64,000 nucleotides of DNA from Piscicola geometra (Eukaryota > Annelida > Clitellata > Hirudinida > Piscicolidae). The position numbers and the translations under genes were made by a program. The notes below the pieces were generated by a model. That model did no database searches, was not told where the DNA came from, and saw nothing but the letters and a program-made list of their open reading frames with translations. Where the stretch lies: NCBI GenBank assembly GCA_943735955.1, contig OX030970.1, forward strand, positions 5,563,124 through 5,627,123. The letters run 5' to 3'. Positions 9,871 through 20,879 of the stretch are shown piece after piece (within the stretch, counting starts at the first letter, position 1; every line of letters starts with the position of its first letter).

Positions 9871-10505
9871 CCCTACAAATATCAAAACCACCACTCTAAA
9901 AAAATAACCACGGTCCACGAGTTTAAAGAAAAATTTAACTTTTTTAAAAAGTTTTTAGCGATTTGAGAAAAATAATTAGGTTTTGCATTGCGTACCTATA
10001 AATTAAATTAATTTTATTATTATAATTTTTCATTCATTTACATTTTAAATTTTTTCTCAAGGATTTTATGTACGTCTAAAAAAAACGTTCCATAAATCCT
10101 TTCATTATTTTTAAAAATCTATTTATTAGTTCTTTTTAAAAAAAATAATTTGCATAACATAAAAATTAGTGAAGAGCAACCGCCGATCAGCCAAAGAAGG
10201 TGTATATTTTGTAAACTGAATGCTAGATACAAATGCTCTAATTATAATATAGGACTTCATGATCATAAAGAAAACTATATTTTGAAATGTGCCATAAACC
10301 AATCTAATTTGTTATAAGCTTCTTACTGGATTTATGGAAGTTGTTTCATGCACCTTGTTCTATATTTAAAATTTAACTTCATTAATTCATTAAAAACTAT
10401 TTTTTGACTTTTTCATAAAAGTATTTGGATCATATTCGCCAAAGCGGTGCAGACGGTGATTGGACCACACTAACTGCCACTCTCCCATAGCGTAGAGGAA
10501 ACATG
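9871..10505. other. AT-rich, no gene seen
   Basis: Unremarkable AT-rich DNA before the GT repeat. Confidence 0.5.
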
Positions 10506-10508
10506 CTA

Positions 10509-10769
<261 letters not shown>

Positions 10770-10840
10770 GGTTGGGTGTGTGCTTTCATGTGCGTGTAAA
10801 TATATAAAGCAATATTAAAAAATAACACACAGAACAAAAA

Positions 10841-10960
10841 ACATACAGATTATACATTAACATAGGATAAAACTTACAAAACATTCAGATTATACATTAA
10901 CATAGGATAAAACTTACAAAACATTCAGATTATACATTAACATAGCATACAACTTACAAA
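10841..10960. repeat. 40-bp tandem repeat, three copies
   Basis: Three head-to-tail copies at 10841-10880, 10881-10920 and 10921-10960 of a unit beginning ACATTCAGATTATACATTAA. The first two differ at one position or so, and the third has CATAGCATACAAC in place of CATAGGATAAAAC. Confidence 0.9.
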
Positions 10961-11031
10961 ACATACAGTATATCTAAGAATATTCAAAAACAACATATAG
11001 TATATATAGCAATATTCTAAAATACATAGTA

Positions 11032-11388
<357 letters not shown>

Positions 11389-11399
11389 CAGAAAATAGT

Positions 11400-12075
11400 T
11401 TAATATAGAGCTAGGCTCAATCTAAGTTACCTTTCGATTAACGGGTTAATCAATCAATTAAAAATGTAAACGAATTGTTAAAAAAATTGACGCATTTTCA
11501 AATTTTAATGCATTTAAATTTATCAAAATGTGCGCACTGTTTAATTGTCCTTAAATCTTGAATATCGGGTGCATGCATCGGATTGATAGGTTTAAGATGA
11601 AATAAGCAACGGCATTAGAGAAAATGTAGGATATAAACAAAAACATTGTTTTAGACTTCCTAAGCTGTCAAAAAAATTTCTGTTTAAACTGTTACGCGAT
11701 CTTTAATTTTTGCACAATAATGACATTAAAATTTTTTTTAATTGCTTTTAGCCTAAAGGTTCTAGAACGGTTATAAGATTGTGTTCTGTTAATAAATTTC
11801 AACGTGAAAAAACCCGTTTTATATATTTATTCATTTAAACATATATTCATTTACATGAATAAAACATCTTTTAAAATCTTCTATGAACTGGTTCACAGCA
11901 TCTAAAGTTCTTTCTCTGGCCTGTTGAATGGTCTGGGTCATCTATTTATAGCCTGAGCCTTTTAGACTTTTAACTTCTAATTTTTTCAATTAATTGCATA
12001 ATTTATTCTTTTTTTGTCTGACTTATATTTCAGTAAAGTAGACATTCATTTGGACAAGTAATTGCAGGAAATGAC
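11400..12075. other. No gene; possible terminal part of an old DNA element
   Basis: The segment TTTCGATTAACGGGTTAATC with AATCAATT at 11434-11462 is close to the reverse complement of 16218-16245. This suggests the left end of a decayed element reaching to about 16245. Nothing coding is visible. Confidence 0.35.
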
Positions 12076-12079
12076 AAGT

Positions 12080-12715
12080 ACTTTCTTGAAAGCTTCGCTT
12101 TTTAAAAATCAATCATTTACGCATATATTGACTGGAGATTTTAATTTACCCGGGAAGTAAAAATAAAGTTAGCGAAAATTTCTTGTAATGCATATCGATT
12201 GGGAAAATATAGATACAAATGATCAGTTTAAATGATTAATGAACAAACTAAATAATGTCATAAATGAAAATACACCGATAAAGACAAACAAACAGAGAAT
12301 ATACATTACCCCACTGAGAGAAGAAACAAGAAGTTTAAGGAAAAAACATAGACAATGGGAATGTTATATAAAGAAAAGAAACGATAAAAATTATGAGCTA
12401 TACAAAACTACAAGAAACAAAGCAAAAAAAGAATTTTAAAATATCGGAAACTGCAGGAGCATAAAATTGCACTATATTCAAAATAAAATCCTAAGAAATT
12501 TTGGGCTTACGTCAATTCCAAAAGAAAAACTCGGATTGGCATATCCGAGCTGCACCTAAAAGGATGTGACGGATTACTGAACATTGCAACAACTGGTTTA
12601 GAAAAAGCAGAAAGTCTCAATAATTTCATTTCAAAGTGTGTTTACAGAAGTAAATAATGATAGTTTTACTAAAATAGATAATATAACATTTAACGAAAGT
12701 CGCTAATACAAATTT
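12080..12715 (+). mobile_element. LINE A fragment with internal deletion
   Basis: The endonuclease end (ACTGGAGATTTTAATTTACC, ITGDFNLPG) runs directly into the region of the RT ORF start (TATCGATTGGGAAAATATAG). About 300 bp present in the copy at 27929-30672 is therefore missing. The open stretch 12239-12439 encodes NTPIKTNKQRIYITPLREET. Homology fades near 12715, before the RT motifs. Stops and frameshifts make it inactive. Confidence 0.8.
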
Positions 12716-12729
12716 AGTTAATTAATAGC

Positions 12730-13050
12730 CTTGCCTTTAATGGGACCTAGAGCCCTGTGTTCGTTTTTTTCCTTAACCCTTCCCCTTTCAGTTTTCCAAT
12801 TTTCAACTCAATGGGCAACAGTTTAGTGAGTAAATTTTAATTAATTTTCACGAAATGATAATCATACTTGCGCGTGGCATGTGGTATAATGATTCATATT
12901 ATATTAAATTGAAAAAATTCAAAATTTACTCAAAATTATGGTCAGAAGTCAAAAATATAATACTGAAAATATAATGATTTATATTTCATAAAATTTTAAA
13001 TAGTCACTTTCAAAAATTGCATTAAAAAATCATAAATCATGAAAAATTTT
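12730..13050. other. AT-rich, no gene seen
   Basis: No recognised coding or repeat structure. Confidence 0.5.
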
Positions 13051-13054
13051 CATA

Positions 13055-13530
13055 TTATAAATACGCTTTTAGTCGTCGCAGCCCGGAGAAGGAACGTTCA
13101 CATGACGATGTAGTGCTAGGAAGCCTAACCAGGGTTGCCACTGCTGAATAAATGGTTTTGAGAGTGTCACGTCTCACATCGGCATCGTTAAACCAGGCAA
13201 TAATCGCAAGAATGTTATCTGCGATGTTGTTATGTGACAGAAGAGCGAGTTCACTTTTGAGATTGATGCGGTTGAGATGTGGGTGAAGACAAACGACTTC
13301 ATCCAGCAGGTTTTCGTCTATCTGCGGACCCACCGTAGCTGATCGAAGCAACTGTTCTAGCGTGCTGACTGGTTTTAAATATTGGTCGTCAAGACGCCAG
13401 CTGATCGTGTTATATAGCGAATCTACAGCCTCGTAATAGTGAGAACGCTGGAATGCTTTTATATCGTCAAACTGAAACTGTTCACCGTCACCTGTGTCAC
13501 TGGAGCCGAGACGTGCTGCTCCTCGTTCTC
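13055..13530 (-). pseudogene. hAT transposase C-terminal fragment (ZMYM1-like)
   Basis: The minus-strand frame is open for about 155 codons from 13530. It contains DDIKAFQRSHYYEAVDSLYN and ISWRLDDQYLKPVSTLEQLL, then LNRINLKSELALLSHNN and ATLVRLPSTTSSCERSFSGL followed by RRLKAYL and a stop. The LP-x-T-x-x-x-C-E-R-S-F-S-x-L-x-x-L-K segment is the hAT dimerisation motif. The usual sequence after the LK motif is cut off by the stop at 13055. Its GC content is higher than the surroundings, so this copy seems younger than others. The N-terminal zinc finger and DDE core are absent. Related domain fragments occur on the other strand at 14834-15527. Confidence 0.8.
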
Positions 13531-13544
13531 ATTGTATATTGTTA

Positions 13545-13940
13545 AATTTCAAGTTTTTTCATTTTATTTATAATCTTTTATTTCCTGTTCACATTTAAAA
13601 ATTTTCAAAACAATCTTTCCTCGCTTAGATAATTGTTCAATTTTTTCGTTCGATTTTAGTATTTTTATACAATTTAGTTTTAATTTCAGGGAGAAAAGAT
13701 AGTTTATACTTAAATTCATTTTTTTTTATTCAAAGTAAAACGTTTTCAATGCTTTTAAAAATCAATGGTGCGTTTTCGCATCTTTGACGTAATATGACTT
13801 CATATGATTTTTAATAAGCCTAGTCATTCAGTACAATAGTTATTATAAAAATAATAAAATTGTTATTTCAATGTTAATGTATTAAGAAATGTATAAAATT
13901 AAAATTAAAAGTTGAATTTTGTAAATGAATTTTGATTTTT
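13545..13940 (-). repeat. hAT-1 3' noncoding fragment
   Basis: CAATCTTTCCTCGCTTAGAT, TTCAATTTTTTCGTTCGATT and GTGCGTTTTCGCATCTTTGA match the noncoding part of the complete minus-strand copy at 55609-57612. The fragment is cut at 13940 by the LINE B insertion. Confidence 0.8.
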
Positions 13941-13942
13941 AT

Positions 13943-14470
13943 CAATCAATCAATTTAATAACTTTCTATAGCGCTCTTTCCTCAAAGAAATTTGTTAAAC
14001 AAATATGTCTTCAGATCCTTACGAAAAGTAAAGAATGATTTAGAAGTAGTTGTATAAAGAGGTAATGAGTTCCAAATATATGGACCTGCTTAATGTGATA
14101 AATAGAAGTACGGCTAACGATTCTAGCAGCATAATTAAAATAGGTTTAAAGTACTTTCAAGTAAATTATAACACAGTGATAATATAGTCAATTCGAAATA
14201 TAAAAAGTGCAGAAACTAACTTCTTTAAAGGGTCATTTAAGTAAGGTAATAATGGTCTAATACGTCTGAGATGAAAATAGGAAGATTTAGTAACAAATAG
14301 AATTTGGTTTGATAAGTTTAGTTTTGAGTTGAAATAAATCCTAAGCTACGACTATGATTAGATGGAACAATAGTATGAGAGGAAAAATTACATGGATCAT
14401 TTTTTATCAAAAAATATAAGTTTGTGCTAGACCAGTTTTTAATTGATAATAGACATTAACACAGTCATGT
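13943..14470 (-). mobile_element. LINE B fragment, 5'-truncated and decayed
   Basis: Starts with an (ATCA)n tail at 13943, then TTTCTATAGCGCTCTTTCCT, AACAAATATGTCTTCAGATC and CTTACGAAAAGTAAAGAATG. These match the 3' part of the copy at 43352-44470. Only the end of the RT ORF region and the 3' UTR are present, with many small deletions. Confidence 0.8.
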
Positions 14471-14833
14471 GTAGAAGATTCGTTCTGACAGTCTGACAAT
14501 CTGCAGAGCTCATCTGCCTTGTGAAATAGGTAGCCAGTGGGTGCTTGCAAGCTGTGCACTGGTGCTCAACTTGAGGCCCTGGCACTTCTTCCTTTTAAAA
14601 TAAGTTTTTAATGTAGTCCGTTAGAAGGATTACGGGTTACTATCTAACTATCTAACGGTTGAAGATTTTAATTCCGAGAGCAAGATTTGGCAAGCGATAA
14701 ATTTGAAAACCCAAAAACAAGAAAAGATAAAAATGAAAATCATTATCATTATTTGAAGTTTAAATAAACTAAATTATTAGATTAGAAGACAAACTATTTA
14801 ACAAAATCAATAAACGGTTAAAACGGCTGCCAA

Positions 14834-15527
14834 GATGGCAGCTGCTAACCAAAGATCATTCAGCCCACCAGACACGATCCTAAAAACATTATCTGCTGTA
14901 GTAAAAAATGTTCTGATCAGAATTATGCTACCTATAGAAAAACCAAAAGCTCAGACTTATAACGGCGCTGCTAACATGAAAGGCTGATATAATGGTTGTC
15001 AAGCTATTATCAGCAGGAGCATCCGCTTGCATTGTTTATTCACTGTTTTACACACTGTGCAAATCTTGTTGCCCGGCACACAGTTGCCGCAATTCCCTTT
15101 GTGAGCAATTCATTTCAGTTTGTCCAAGAGTTAGATGCTTTTTACAATCGCTCAGAGAAGTTCAAGAAACAGAGATGCTTTAGTGTCTCTTATAATTGAC
15201 TTTCCTGATGAACCACTGAATAAAAAGTATAGTATAAAACTTCTTGTCCTACAAGATGGCTGACCAGAGTATCTGCAGTGTCTTTTGTACTTGAGCATTA
15301 TGAAGCTTGTTAGCTTTGAATCATTTGCTTCCAATGGTACTGCTGATGAAACAGCTGAAAGGCTTGAGGCCTTTTTTCAACAGGGCACTACAGCACTGGC
15401 CCTCAAGGTAGTTGTTTTGGTGTTTTCACTTCTGAAACAGTTAAACAAGTTGTTGCAGTCAGCTGATTCACTTGTGCAAAAACTGCGTCGCCTACGATCA
15501 GATGAACAGTTTAACGCCATTATCTAA
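14834..15527 (+). pseudogene. hAT transposase (DUF4371/ZMYM1-like) core fragment
   Basis: From ATG 14834 the reading frame gives AQTYNGAANMKG and a stop. A shift then gives HPLALFIHCFTHCANLVARH, TVAAIPFVSNSFQFVQELDA and SFESFASNGTADETAERLEA, FFQQGTTALALKVVVLVFSL. The Q-x-Y-x-G-A-x-N-M-x-G followed by H-x-x-x-H-x-x-N-L is the central catalytic-domain pattern of ZMYM1-like hAT transposases. At least three stops or frameshifts are present. Both ends are lost, and the fragment is not continuous with the C-terminal piece on the opposite strand at 13055-13530. Confidence 0.75.
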
Positions 15528-15529
15528 GC

Positions 15530-16240
15530 CAACCCGCTCTCCAATCTAAGCCAACCCGCTCGCCATTTGACTTAGTAATCATTGAGATATCTTCATCTTG
15601 AGAGTCTGAAGTTACATATGTTCGTAGTCTCTTGATTGGTGAAAACAATATAGTTTTTGAGATTTTATTTTTTTCCACTAGTTTCTTCAACCGTTTTATT
15701 TTTTGTGAAGACATTTTAATGATTTAGCAATTCTTAACCATTGGATATTCTGATTAATCTTTCTCTGCTCTAGTTCAAACATTTTTTTAGGGAAATTATT
15801 GGCACAGGCTTTTAAAGTGCCTATTGTGTAAAGTGACAAATTGCAAGTAAGACTAATGAATATTTTACGTATTTTTCACCGCCTAGAAGTTCTGTTGCCA
15901 ATCTACGAGGAATAAAAAGTTTTTGATGAAATGCAGATCTTCCCATTCGTTTTTGGAGAGTAAATTAAAAAAGAGTTTGTGTTCACTTACTGGCAATGTA
16001 GCGAACACAGCAAAAACAGTTTATATTTAAAGCATTAAAATTTTTGAATGCGTTAATTTTTTTTAATGCATTAATTTAGTTCAAATGCGTTAATTTTTTT
16101 TAATGCATTAATTTAGTTCAAATGCGTTAATTTTGTTCAAATGCGTTAATTTTGTTTAAATGCGTTGATTTTGTTTAAATGCGTTAAAATATTTAACGGC
16201 GTTCAATTTTTTAATAACGTTGATTGATTAACTCGTTAAT
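15530..16240. repeat. AT-rich stretch with TTAATGCG-type tandem repeats
   Basis: Between about 16035 and 16200 there are six to eight irregular copies of AAATGCGTTAATTTTGTT or TTTTTAATGCATTAATTTAG. The end (16218-16245) mirrors 11434-11462. Similar TTAACG repeats occur near 22430-22530. A 64-codon minus-strand frame at 15520-15714 is not supported as a gene. Confidence 0.5.
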
Positions 16241-16386
16241 AGAAAGCTCTGTCTGATACATTTCGAACCATTCGAAAAAAAATCCAAAATGCAACAAAAG
16301 TTCTCTCAAATAGGCATGAGTAAACCGACTAAATAATGCAATTTCAAGCTGAGTATGGTGAAAAAAAAGTTTAAAAGTTTGAAATG

Positions 16387-16637
16387 TCAGCATCTTGTTA
16401 GCATCATAAAGGAATACTTCAAAGGAGCATTTAAGCCTTTGAAAGTGCTCCAGCTGACGGCCCTGTCGTAGGGGAGAGAGTAGGTCTCAGGAGTGAAGTA
16501 GAGTCCGTTCAGGATGCCCTTGTGGCACGACTTGAACCACCATCCACACTTGTACCTCAAAGCGCAAGATATGCCCAGATGCCAGTCGTTGTCTTCGTCT
16601 GTAGTGGAGAAGGACATGCTGGAGAAGAGGCTGTCAC
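16387..16637 (-). CDS. Fibrinogen-related protein gene, last exon (FReD C-terminus)
   Basis: The last coding exon begins after AACACCCAG at 16637 and ends with a stop at 16387. It encodes GDSLFSSMSFSTTDEDNDWH, CALRYKCGWWFKSCHKGILN, GLYFTPETYSLPYDRAVSWS and TFKGLNAPLKYSFMML. This is the C-terminal half of a fibrinogen-related domain: the FSTxDxDND calcium loop, the WW-x-x-x-C-H-x-x-x-L-N-G-x-Y core with its disulphide Cys, and the V-x-W-x-x-x-x-G-x-x-x-x-L-K-x-x-x-M end. The exon starts with two bases that complete the glycine codon begun in the previous exon (19161-19325). FReD proteins are secreted lectin-like or recognition molecules that bind acetylated sugars; that role here is inferred from the family. 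Confidence 0.88.
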
Positions 16638-16764
16638 CTGGGTGTTGAAGCGTCTTTCAACTCAGTTGCAACTCAGAATTTGAATAGAGTTCAGTTCTCA
16701 TACACACACACATATAAAAATAAATAAATAAATAAATTTACATATATAGATATATATAGAAGAA

Positions 16765-17690
16765 AGCAATCAGCAAAAAATGCTGGGAGGGGGACTCAAC
16801 TTAAGTAGAAAAAAATAATTGTTTAACCCATTTACCGCCGTTGTTGCGTTTTTGCAAAATCATTTTGTATATTTTTTTGCAGTTTTAATACCGAGTTTTT
16901 TTTACATATTTTGCAAAATAAATTTACATAAGTTAAATTTCAAAATTTGTTCATTTTTTATTCATAATATTTTATTTCTCATTCACATTTAAAATTTCTC
17001 AAAACAATCTTTCCTTGCTTAGATAATTGTTCAATTTTTTCGTTCGATTTTAGTATTTTTATACAAATTTAATTTTTCTTTCAGGGTGAAAAGATAGTTA
17101 ATATTTAAATTACATTTTATTTATTCTAAATTACTTTTAAAACGTTTTTAATGTATTTAAAAATTAATGGTGCGTTTTCGCAACTTTGACGTAATATGAA
17201 ATTTAATAAGCCTAGTCATTTATTACAATAGTTATTTTGAAAATAATAAAGTTATTATCCTAATGTATTATGAATTTTATAAAATTAAATTAAAAGTTGA
17301 CTTTTTTAGATGAATGTTGATTTTCATATTTCGAAAACAAAATCCAAACCGCAAATGCTTCACACTCAAAGCTTTTATTAAAGAAAATATCAATTTTCAA
17401 CCTCTCATAGATTGATTATAAAATTAAAAAAAGATTCGTCGACAGTGTCGTCTTTGAAACAGCATGACAGTTAATGAGTGCTGTTGCAATTCACATTAAA
17501 TAATTTGCTTTGTTGTAATTGAAATAATAATAATTATTATTATAACAAATAAATAATTAGAAGTCATAATTTTATCGAACTATTTGCAATTGAAATTTAT
17601 TTCTGTTCTAATAAATGTGGTTTGCACCAATTTATTTATGATTTCTTACTACACAAAAGTATGTCACATTTCCCGCTCACGCTGCGTAAA
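16765..17690 (-). repeat. hAT-1 fragment (3' noncoding part)
   Basis: Begins CAGCAAAAAATGCTGGGAGG and continues through TTACCGCCGTTGTTGCGTTT, TGCGTTTTCGCAACTTTGAC and CACATTTCCCGCTCACGCTG. These are the same blocks in the same order as 55609-56520. The first bases of the terminal repeat are mutated and the copy stops before any transposase sequence. Confidence 0.8.
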
Positions 17691-17694
17691 TTAT

Positions 17695-18425
17695 AAATAT
17701 TTACGGATGTCTAGATTTCAGCCTATTTTCCTGATATTACCATGGATGGCGATCCTGGGGAAAAAGGGTCCTGGGGTCTGGACCCCCTTCCACTTTTTGG
17801 TAGTGAGGGGTTCCGCTTTAATGTGGACCCTCCACTTTTTTCTATAAAATTTTTTTAAAATCTTGTTTAAATGCGAACATAATCGTCAAACATGGCATAA
17901 AACAGAATTTGTACATATTAATACATTGTGAGTAAATTTATTTATAGTTATAGCTGTCTAAAATAAAATTTTTCATTGCTTACTTTAATATTCTATTAAA
18001 AACAGATTTAAAAAATGTTTTTTTAAGTTTGGTGGGGGGGAGGTTTGGACCCCAGGACCCCCCAAGATTTACAATTTATTTTATTTTATTTATATTTTCA
18101 AAATGTAACATTGTTATGATTTGTTTAACTATGTTAAATATTCAGAAGATTGAAATTTTAGACAAATTTCAGTGTTGTCGTTTTGCCCCGGTACTGAAAA
18201 TTTAGTAGGGTTGTAGAAAATGGAATTATTACTTAGTTATATTTCTTTTTAAAAGTGAATTTTGATATATTTAGAATTAAATAATTACGGATGTCTAGAT
18301 TTCATCCTGTTTTCCTGATATTTCCATGGGTGGCGATCCTGTGGGGGGGGTGAGTCCTGGGGTCCGAACCCTCCCACTTTTTGGTAGTGAGGGGTTCCGT
18401 TTAATTGAGGACCCCCTCACTTTTT
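17695..18425. repeat. Duplicated G/C-rich repeat pair (GGTCC blocks)
   Basis: A block of about 130 bp at 17700-17835 (TTACGGATGTCTAGATTTCA, TTTTTGGTAGTGAGGGGTTC) recurs at 18285-18425. GGACCCCAGGACCCCCCAAG lies between them at about 18050. The runs of CCCC and GGGG face each other and may be inverted ends of a small DNA element. Confidence 0.6.
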
Positions 18426-18429
18426 GGTA

Positions 18430-18660
18430 CTGAGAAAATTAAATTATCCCTTAGTTATATTTCTTTTTAAAAGTGAATGTTGATATATTTATTACAAAAA
18501 ATGAATGCTCTAACAGTTCATGGAAAAAATTGCAATCTTTAAAAATAAAATTTAAAATGATATAAATCGTTAACCAGGTCATCTTGCCCCGGTCTCTCCT
18601 ACATCAGTTTAGCTTGCCCACCCATTTAAAATTCTTGCCCTCCTTTACTTTAACATTCTT
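18430..18660. other. No gene seen
   Basis: AT-rich spacer between the GGTCC repeat and the LINE A fragment. Confidence 0.5.
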
Positions 18661-18667
18661 GGCTACG

Positions 18668-18985
18668 GGCTTGTTTATTTAGTTTTTTCAGTTTAGGGAG
18701 TTAAAACCACGCAGATCTTTTGACCTCTATAATGGTTATAAAAAAAATATATATTTATGTTTATGTATTTGAATTATTTTTTACTATTATGTCATAGTCG
18801 CACTTATAGTTGTACATCATGGGATGGTTTTCCCAGTATTTATCTAATTGTATTTTAAATTTATCTGTATTTTCAGCTTTTACGATCTCATCAGGCAAGC
18901 TATTCCAAACTGTTACCACTCTATGTGTATAAAAAAATTTCTTGTATTCTTTTGGCACTGTTTTTTGGATAATTGTAGTGAATTT
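18668..18985 (-). mobile_element. LINE A, extreme 5'-truncated 3' end
   Basis: The minus strand encodes the C-terminal end of the LINE A RT ORF (FFYTHRVVTVWNSLPDEIVK, WENHPMMYNYKCDYDIIVKN) and then the 3' UTR ATTATAGAGGTCAAAAGATC to about 18668. It matches the 3' end of the plus-strand copy ending at 30672, so it is a typical incomplete reverse-transcription product. Confidence 0.9.
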
Positions 18986-19160
18986 CCTTTATATGTAAGA
19001 GTAGTCTATTTTCCGAAGTAAATAAAAAAACTATTATTTTGAAATATACGTTTCGAAATATGAATGTCAATTTACCTATTTCAAATTCTCTTTCTTAAAA
19101 TCGAATGATTTTTTTATTTCTAGATAGAAGAGGCCTGAACTTAATGGGAAGAAGACGCAC

Positions 19161-19325
19161 CAGCGTTTCCAAGCGTCGAGGCGTACGTGAACGAGTACTT
19201 GGCAGCCTCGGAGAGAAGGACGAAGCCAGCGTAGTCCTGGTGCGCAGAGCCGCCATCAAAGCTTCCCACGTGCACTCGCATGCCGCAGGACCTCGATGAC
19301 GTCAAGTTGTGCACCCACTCGTTGC
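19161..19325 (-). CDS. Fibrinogen-related protein gene, internal FReD exon
   Basis: The acceptor CCTGCAG precedes 19325 and the donor CTG/GTGCGTC follows 19161. The exon encodes NEWVHNLTSSRSCGMRVHVG, SFDGGSAHQDYAGFVLLSEA and AKYSFTYASTLGNA. This is the middle of a FReD (L-x-x-x-x-x-x-x-L-R-V-x-x-x-x-x-D-G, then A-x-Y-x-x-F-x-V-x-x-E-x-x-x-Y). Length is 165 bases: two bases complete the codon from the exon at 19471-19592 and one is left for the exon at 16387-16637, so both junctions keep frame and create Gly. The intron to the last exon (about 2.5 kb) holds LINE A, hAT-1 and GGTCC repeats. Confidence 0.88.
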
Positions 19326-19470
19326 CTGCAGGTTGGTTTCAAATAGTGCTTTGAGAGTTGCTAGTTCATGCTCACTAAATGTTGCATTTAAAAACATAAC
19401 TCATTAGGAGTTTGTTCACTCGAATGTTTTTTCAGTCTACTTGAATGACAGACAAACTGCATTGACGCAC

Positions 19471-19592
19471 CAAGCCAGAAACTTCCTTTTAGATCTCCAA
19501 AGCCCGTCTTGTAGGACTGCCAATCCCTGTTGAAACTAACGTCTGCACTCACCCTCCTCTGAAACACCTTCATGTTTGTTTCAGATTGTTTT
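19471..19592 (-). CDS. Fibrinogen-related protein gene, FReD exon with QRR motif
   Basis: The acceptor is GCTTTTAG before 19592 and the donor is CTTG/GTGCGTC after 19471. It encodes [20 protein letters not shown] and [20 protein letters not shown]. This is the conserved FReD block (W/M-x-V-x-Q-R-R-x-x-x-x-x-x-F-x-R-x-W-x-x-Y-x-x-G-F-G-x-x-x-G-x-F-W-L-G). The exon ends in phase 1 and the following exon restores the Gly of FWLG. Its 5' phase (one base before AAA) does not match the end of the exon at 21784-21920 as I placed it, so either a small exon is missing or that donor is misplaced. A LINE C 3' tail abuts the acceptor. Confidence 0.88.
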
Positions 19593-19605
19593 CTAAAAGC
19601 AAATC

Positions 19606-19760
19606 AATGACGAGTATTCTTAATGTGACGTAAACCCGAATGAGCTTCAAGACCATTTGGTATGGATGATGTTACCACTCAAACTATTTACAAGTACGTA
19701 TAAAAATATTTTAAAAAGTTAAAGATAAAAATAAAATCATAAATAAAAATGAAAACTTAA
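19606..19760 (-). mobile_element. LINE C 3' tail remnant
   Basis: ACGAGTATTCTTAATGTGAC, GTAAACCCGAATGAGCTTCA and AGACCATTTGGTATGG match the 3' UTRs of LINE C at 45845-45895 and 62105-62160. On the minus strand its 3' end points at the FReD exon and lies about 14 bases before it. Confidence 0.8.
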
Positions 19761-19879
19761 CTACTCTTATCACCATCATTCGCTACAACATTACGATCAC
19801 CCTCAGCAGGAAGAACAGCTTCACTAAAGCATATTCACCTTTGGCTCGCCCTCCCTACTGCCTTCGTTGTGGTCCAGCT

Positions 19880-20350
19880 GATGTGCCTTGCTCAGGTCTC
19901 TGCAGCTCTCTTACCACTTGTCCAGCAGTTTTTAGGCTTTCCCTTCCTACTTGTAGGACATGACAGAGTCTGGGTTGAGCTGCTTCGTCTTGCTGTGGTC
20001 GACGATGGAGGCAATTAGGCGTGGCAGACACGCGTAGATGCTGACTCGTTCAAGTCTCTCATCTACCATGGTAGAAAAAACTTTCTCGTACAATGGAACC
20101 TTTTGCTATGTTTCGAGATCACTTTACAAGCTCTGCATATCTGCTTTTTTTTCTTCATCCTCTCTCTTTTTGGCTTGGCATCTTTGTGGTAGTGTAGTTG
20201 GCCTCCGCAGCATTTTTCTGGCGAAAAAGCTTCTTGAGAATCTTCACAGCAAAACCTAAGAGCAAGTATTCGTAGAAGATGAGGTCAAGAAGGTTGAGAA
20301 TGCCAGGGTCACACTGGCTTGTCTTTGCAAACGTCTCCAGCAGCTCAATT
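19880..20350 (-). pseudogene. Unidentified broken coding sequence
   Basis: Codon-like sequence of higher GC on the minus strand. One frame reads LLETFAKTSQCDPGILNLLD, LIFYEYLLLGFAVKILKKLF, RQKNAAEANYTTTKMPSQKE and a stop. After shifts it reads KVPLYEKVFSTMVDERLERV, SIYACLPRLIASIVDHSKTK and QLNPDSVMSYK. The low complexity is small and the hydrophobic pattern is protein-like, but at least four stops or frameshifts interrupt it. It sits in an intron of the fibrinogen-related gene on the same strand. It may be a retrocopy of a host gene or part of an unrecognised transposon; I cannot name a family. Confidence 0.35.
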
Positions 20351-20514
20351 CTTGTTCATAATTGAGACGGGGGTTCAAGCGCAGATGAAGAAAATTGTAG
20401 AATAAAAGACAATCGAAATTATGGAATAAAAAATTTGTGGAGAAAAATAAAACTTGATAAAACTAACTAAAAATGTAACAAGTGTAATGGCGCCTACCAA
20501 AGGTTTTTAAAAGT

Positions 20515-20870
20515 AGTAGGGGAAGGTTGCTCAAGATAAACCGGTTCCAAAAATAGAACGGGCTCATTTACAGTTATGCGCTTTGAAAATTATTTTTGTT
20601 ATATATTTCATATCTATGTCTCGGAAAGTGGTCTTATTTAATTAGAATACTTGAAAAACTGATTTCTAAAAGAACTGTTAAAATATTGGGAGATAACATT
20701 TTGCTTTTTTTTCTCAACTTCCGAAGGTAAAATATTCCAATTTTTTATTATTAATTAGATGATGCAATACAGTTTCAATGTGTGCAAATTGTAAAATTTA
20801 AAATTGAATGTTATGACCATGATTATATGCATGGTCATAGTTTCCTAACATGGACCACGAATAATTGTCA
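20515..20870 (+). repeat. Interspersed repeat, copy 1
   Basis: GGGGAAGGTTGCTCAAGATA, GAAAAACTGATTTCTAAAAG, TAGATGATGCAATACAGTTT and CATGGTCATAGTTTCCTAA match 55068-55452 in the same order and orientation, with about 75-80% identity by eye. No coding capacity is seen. Confidence 0.75.
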
Positions 20871-20879
20871 AAGATGAAT

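Noticed and set aside
13941..13962. Short ATCAATCAATCA direct repeats considered as CRISPR-like or regulatory arrays
   Set aside because: They are the microsatellite tails of LINE B/SINE insertions, with no spacers.
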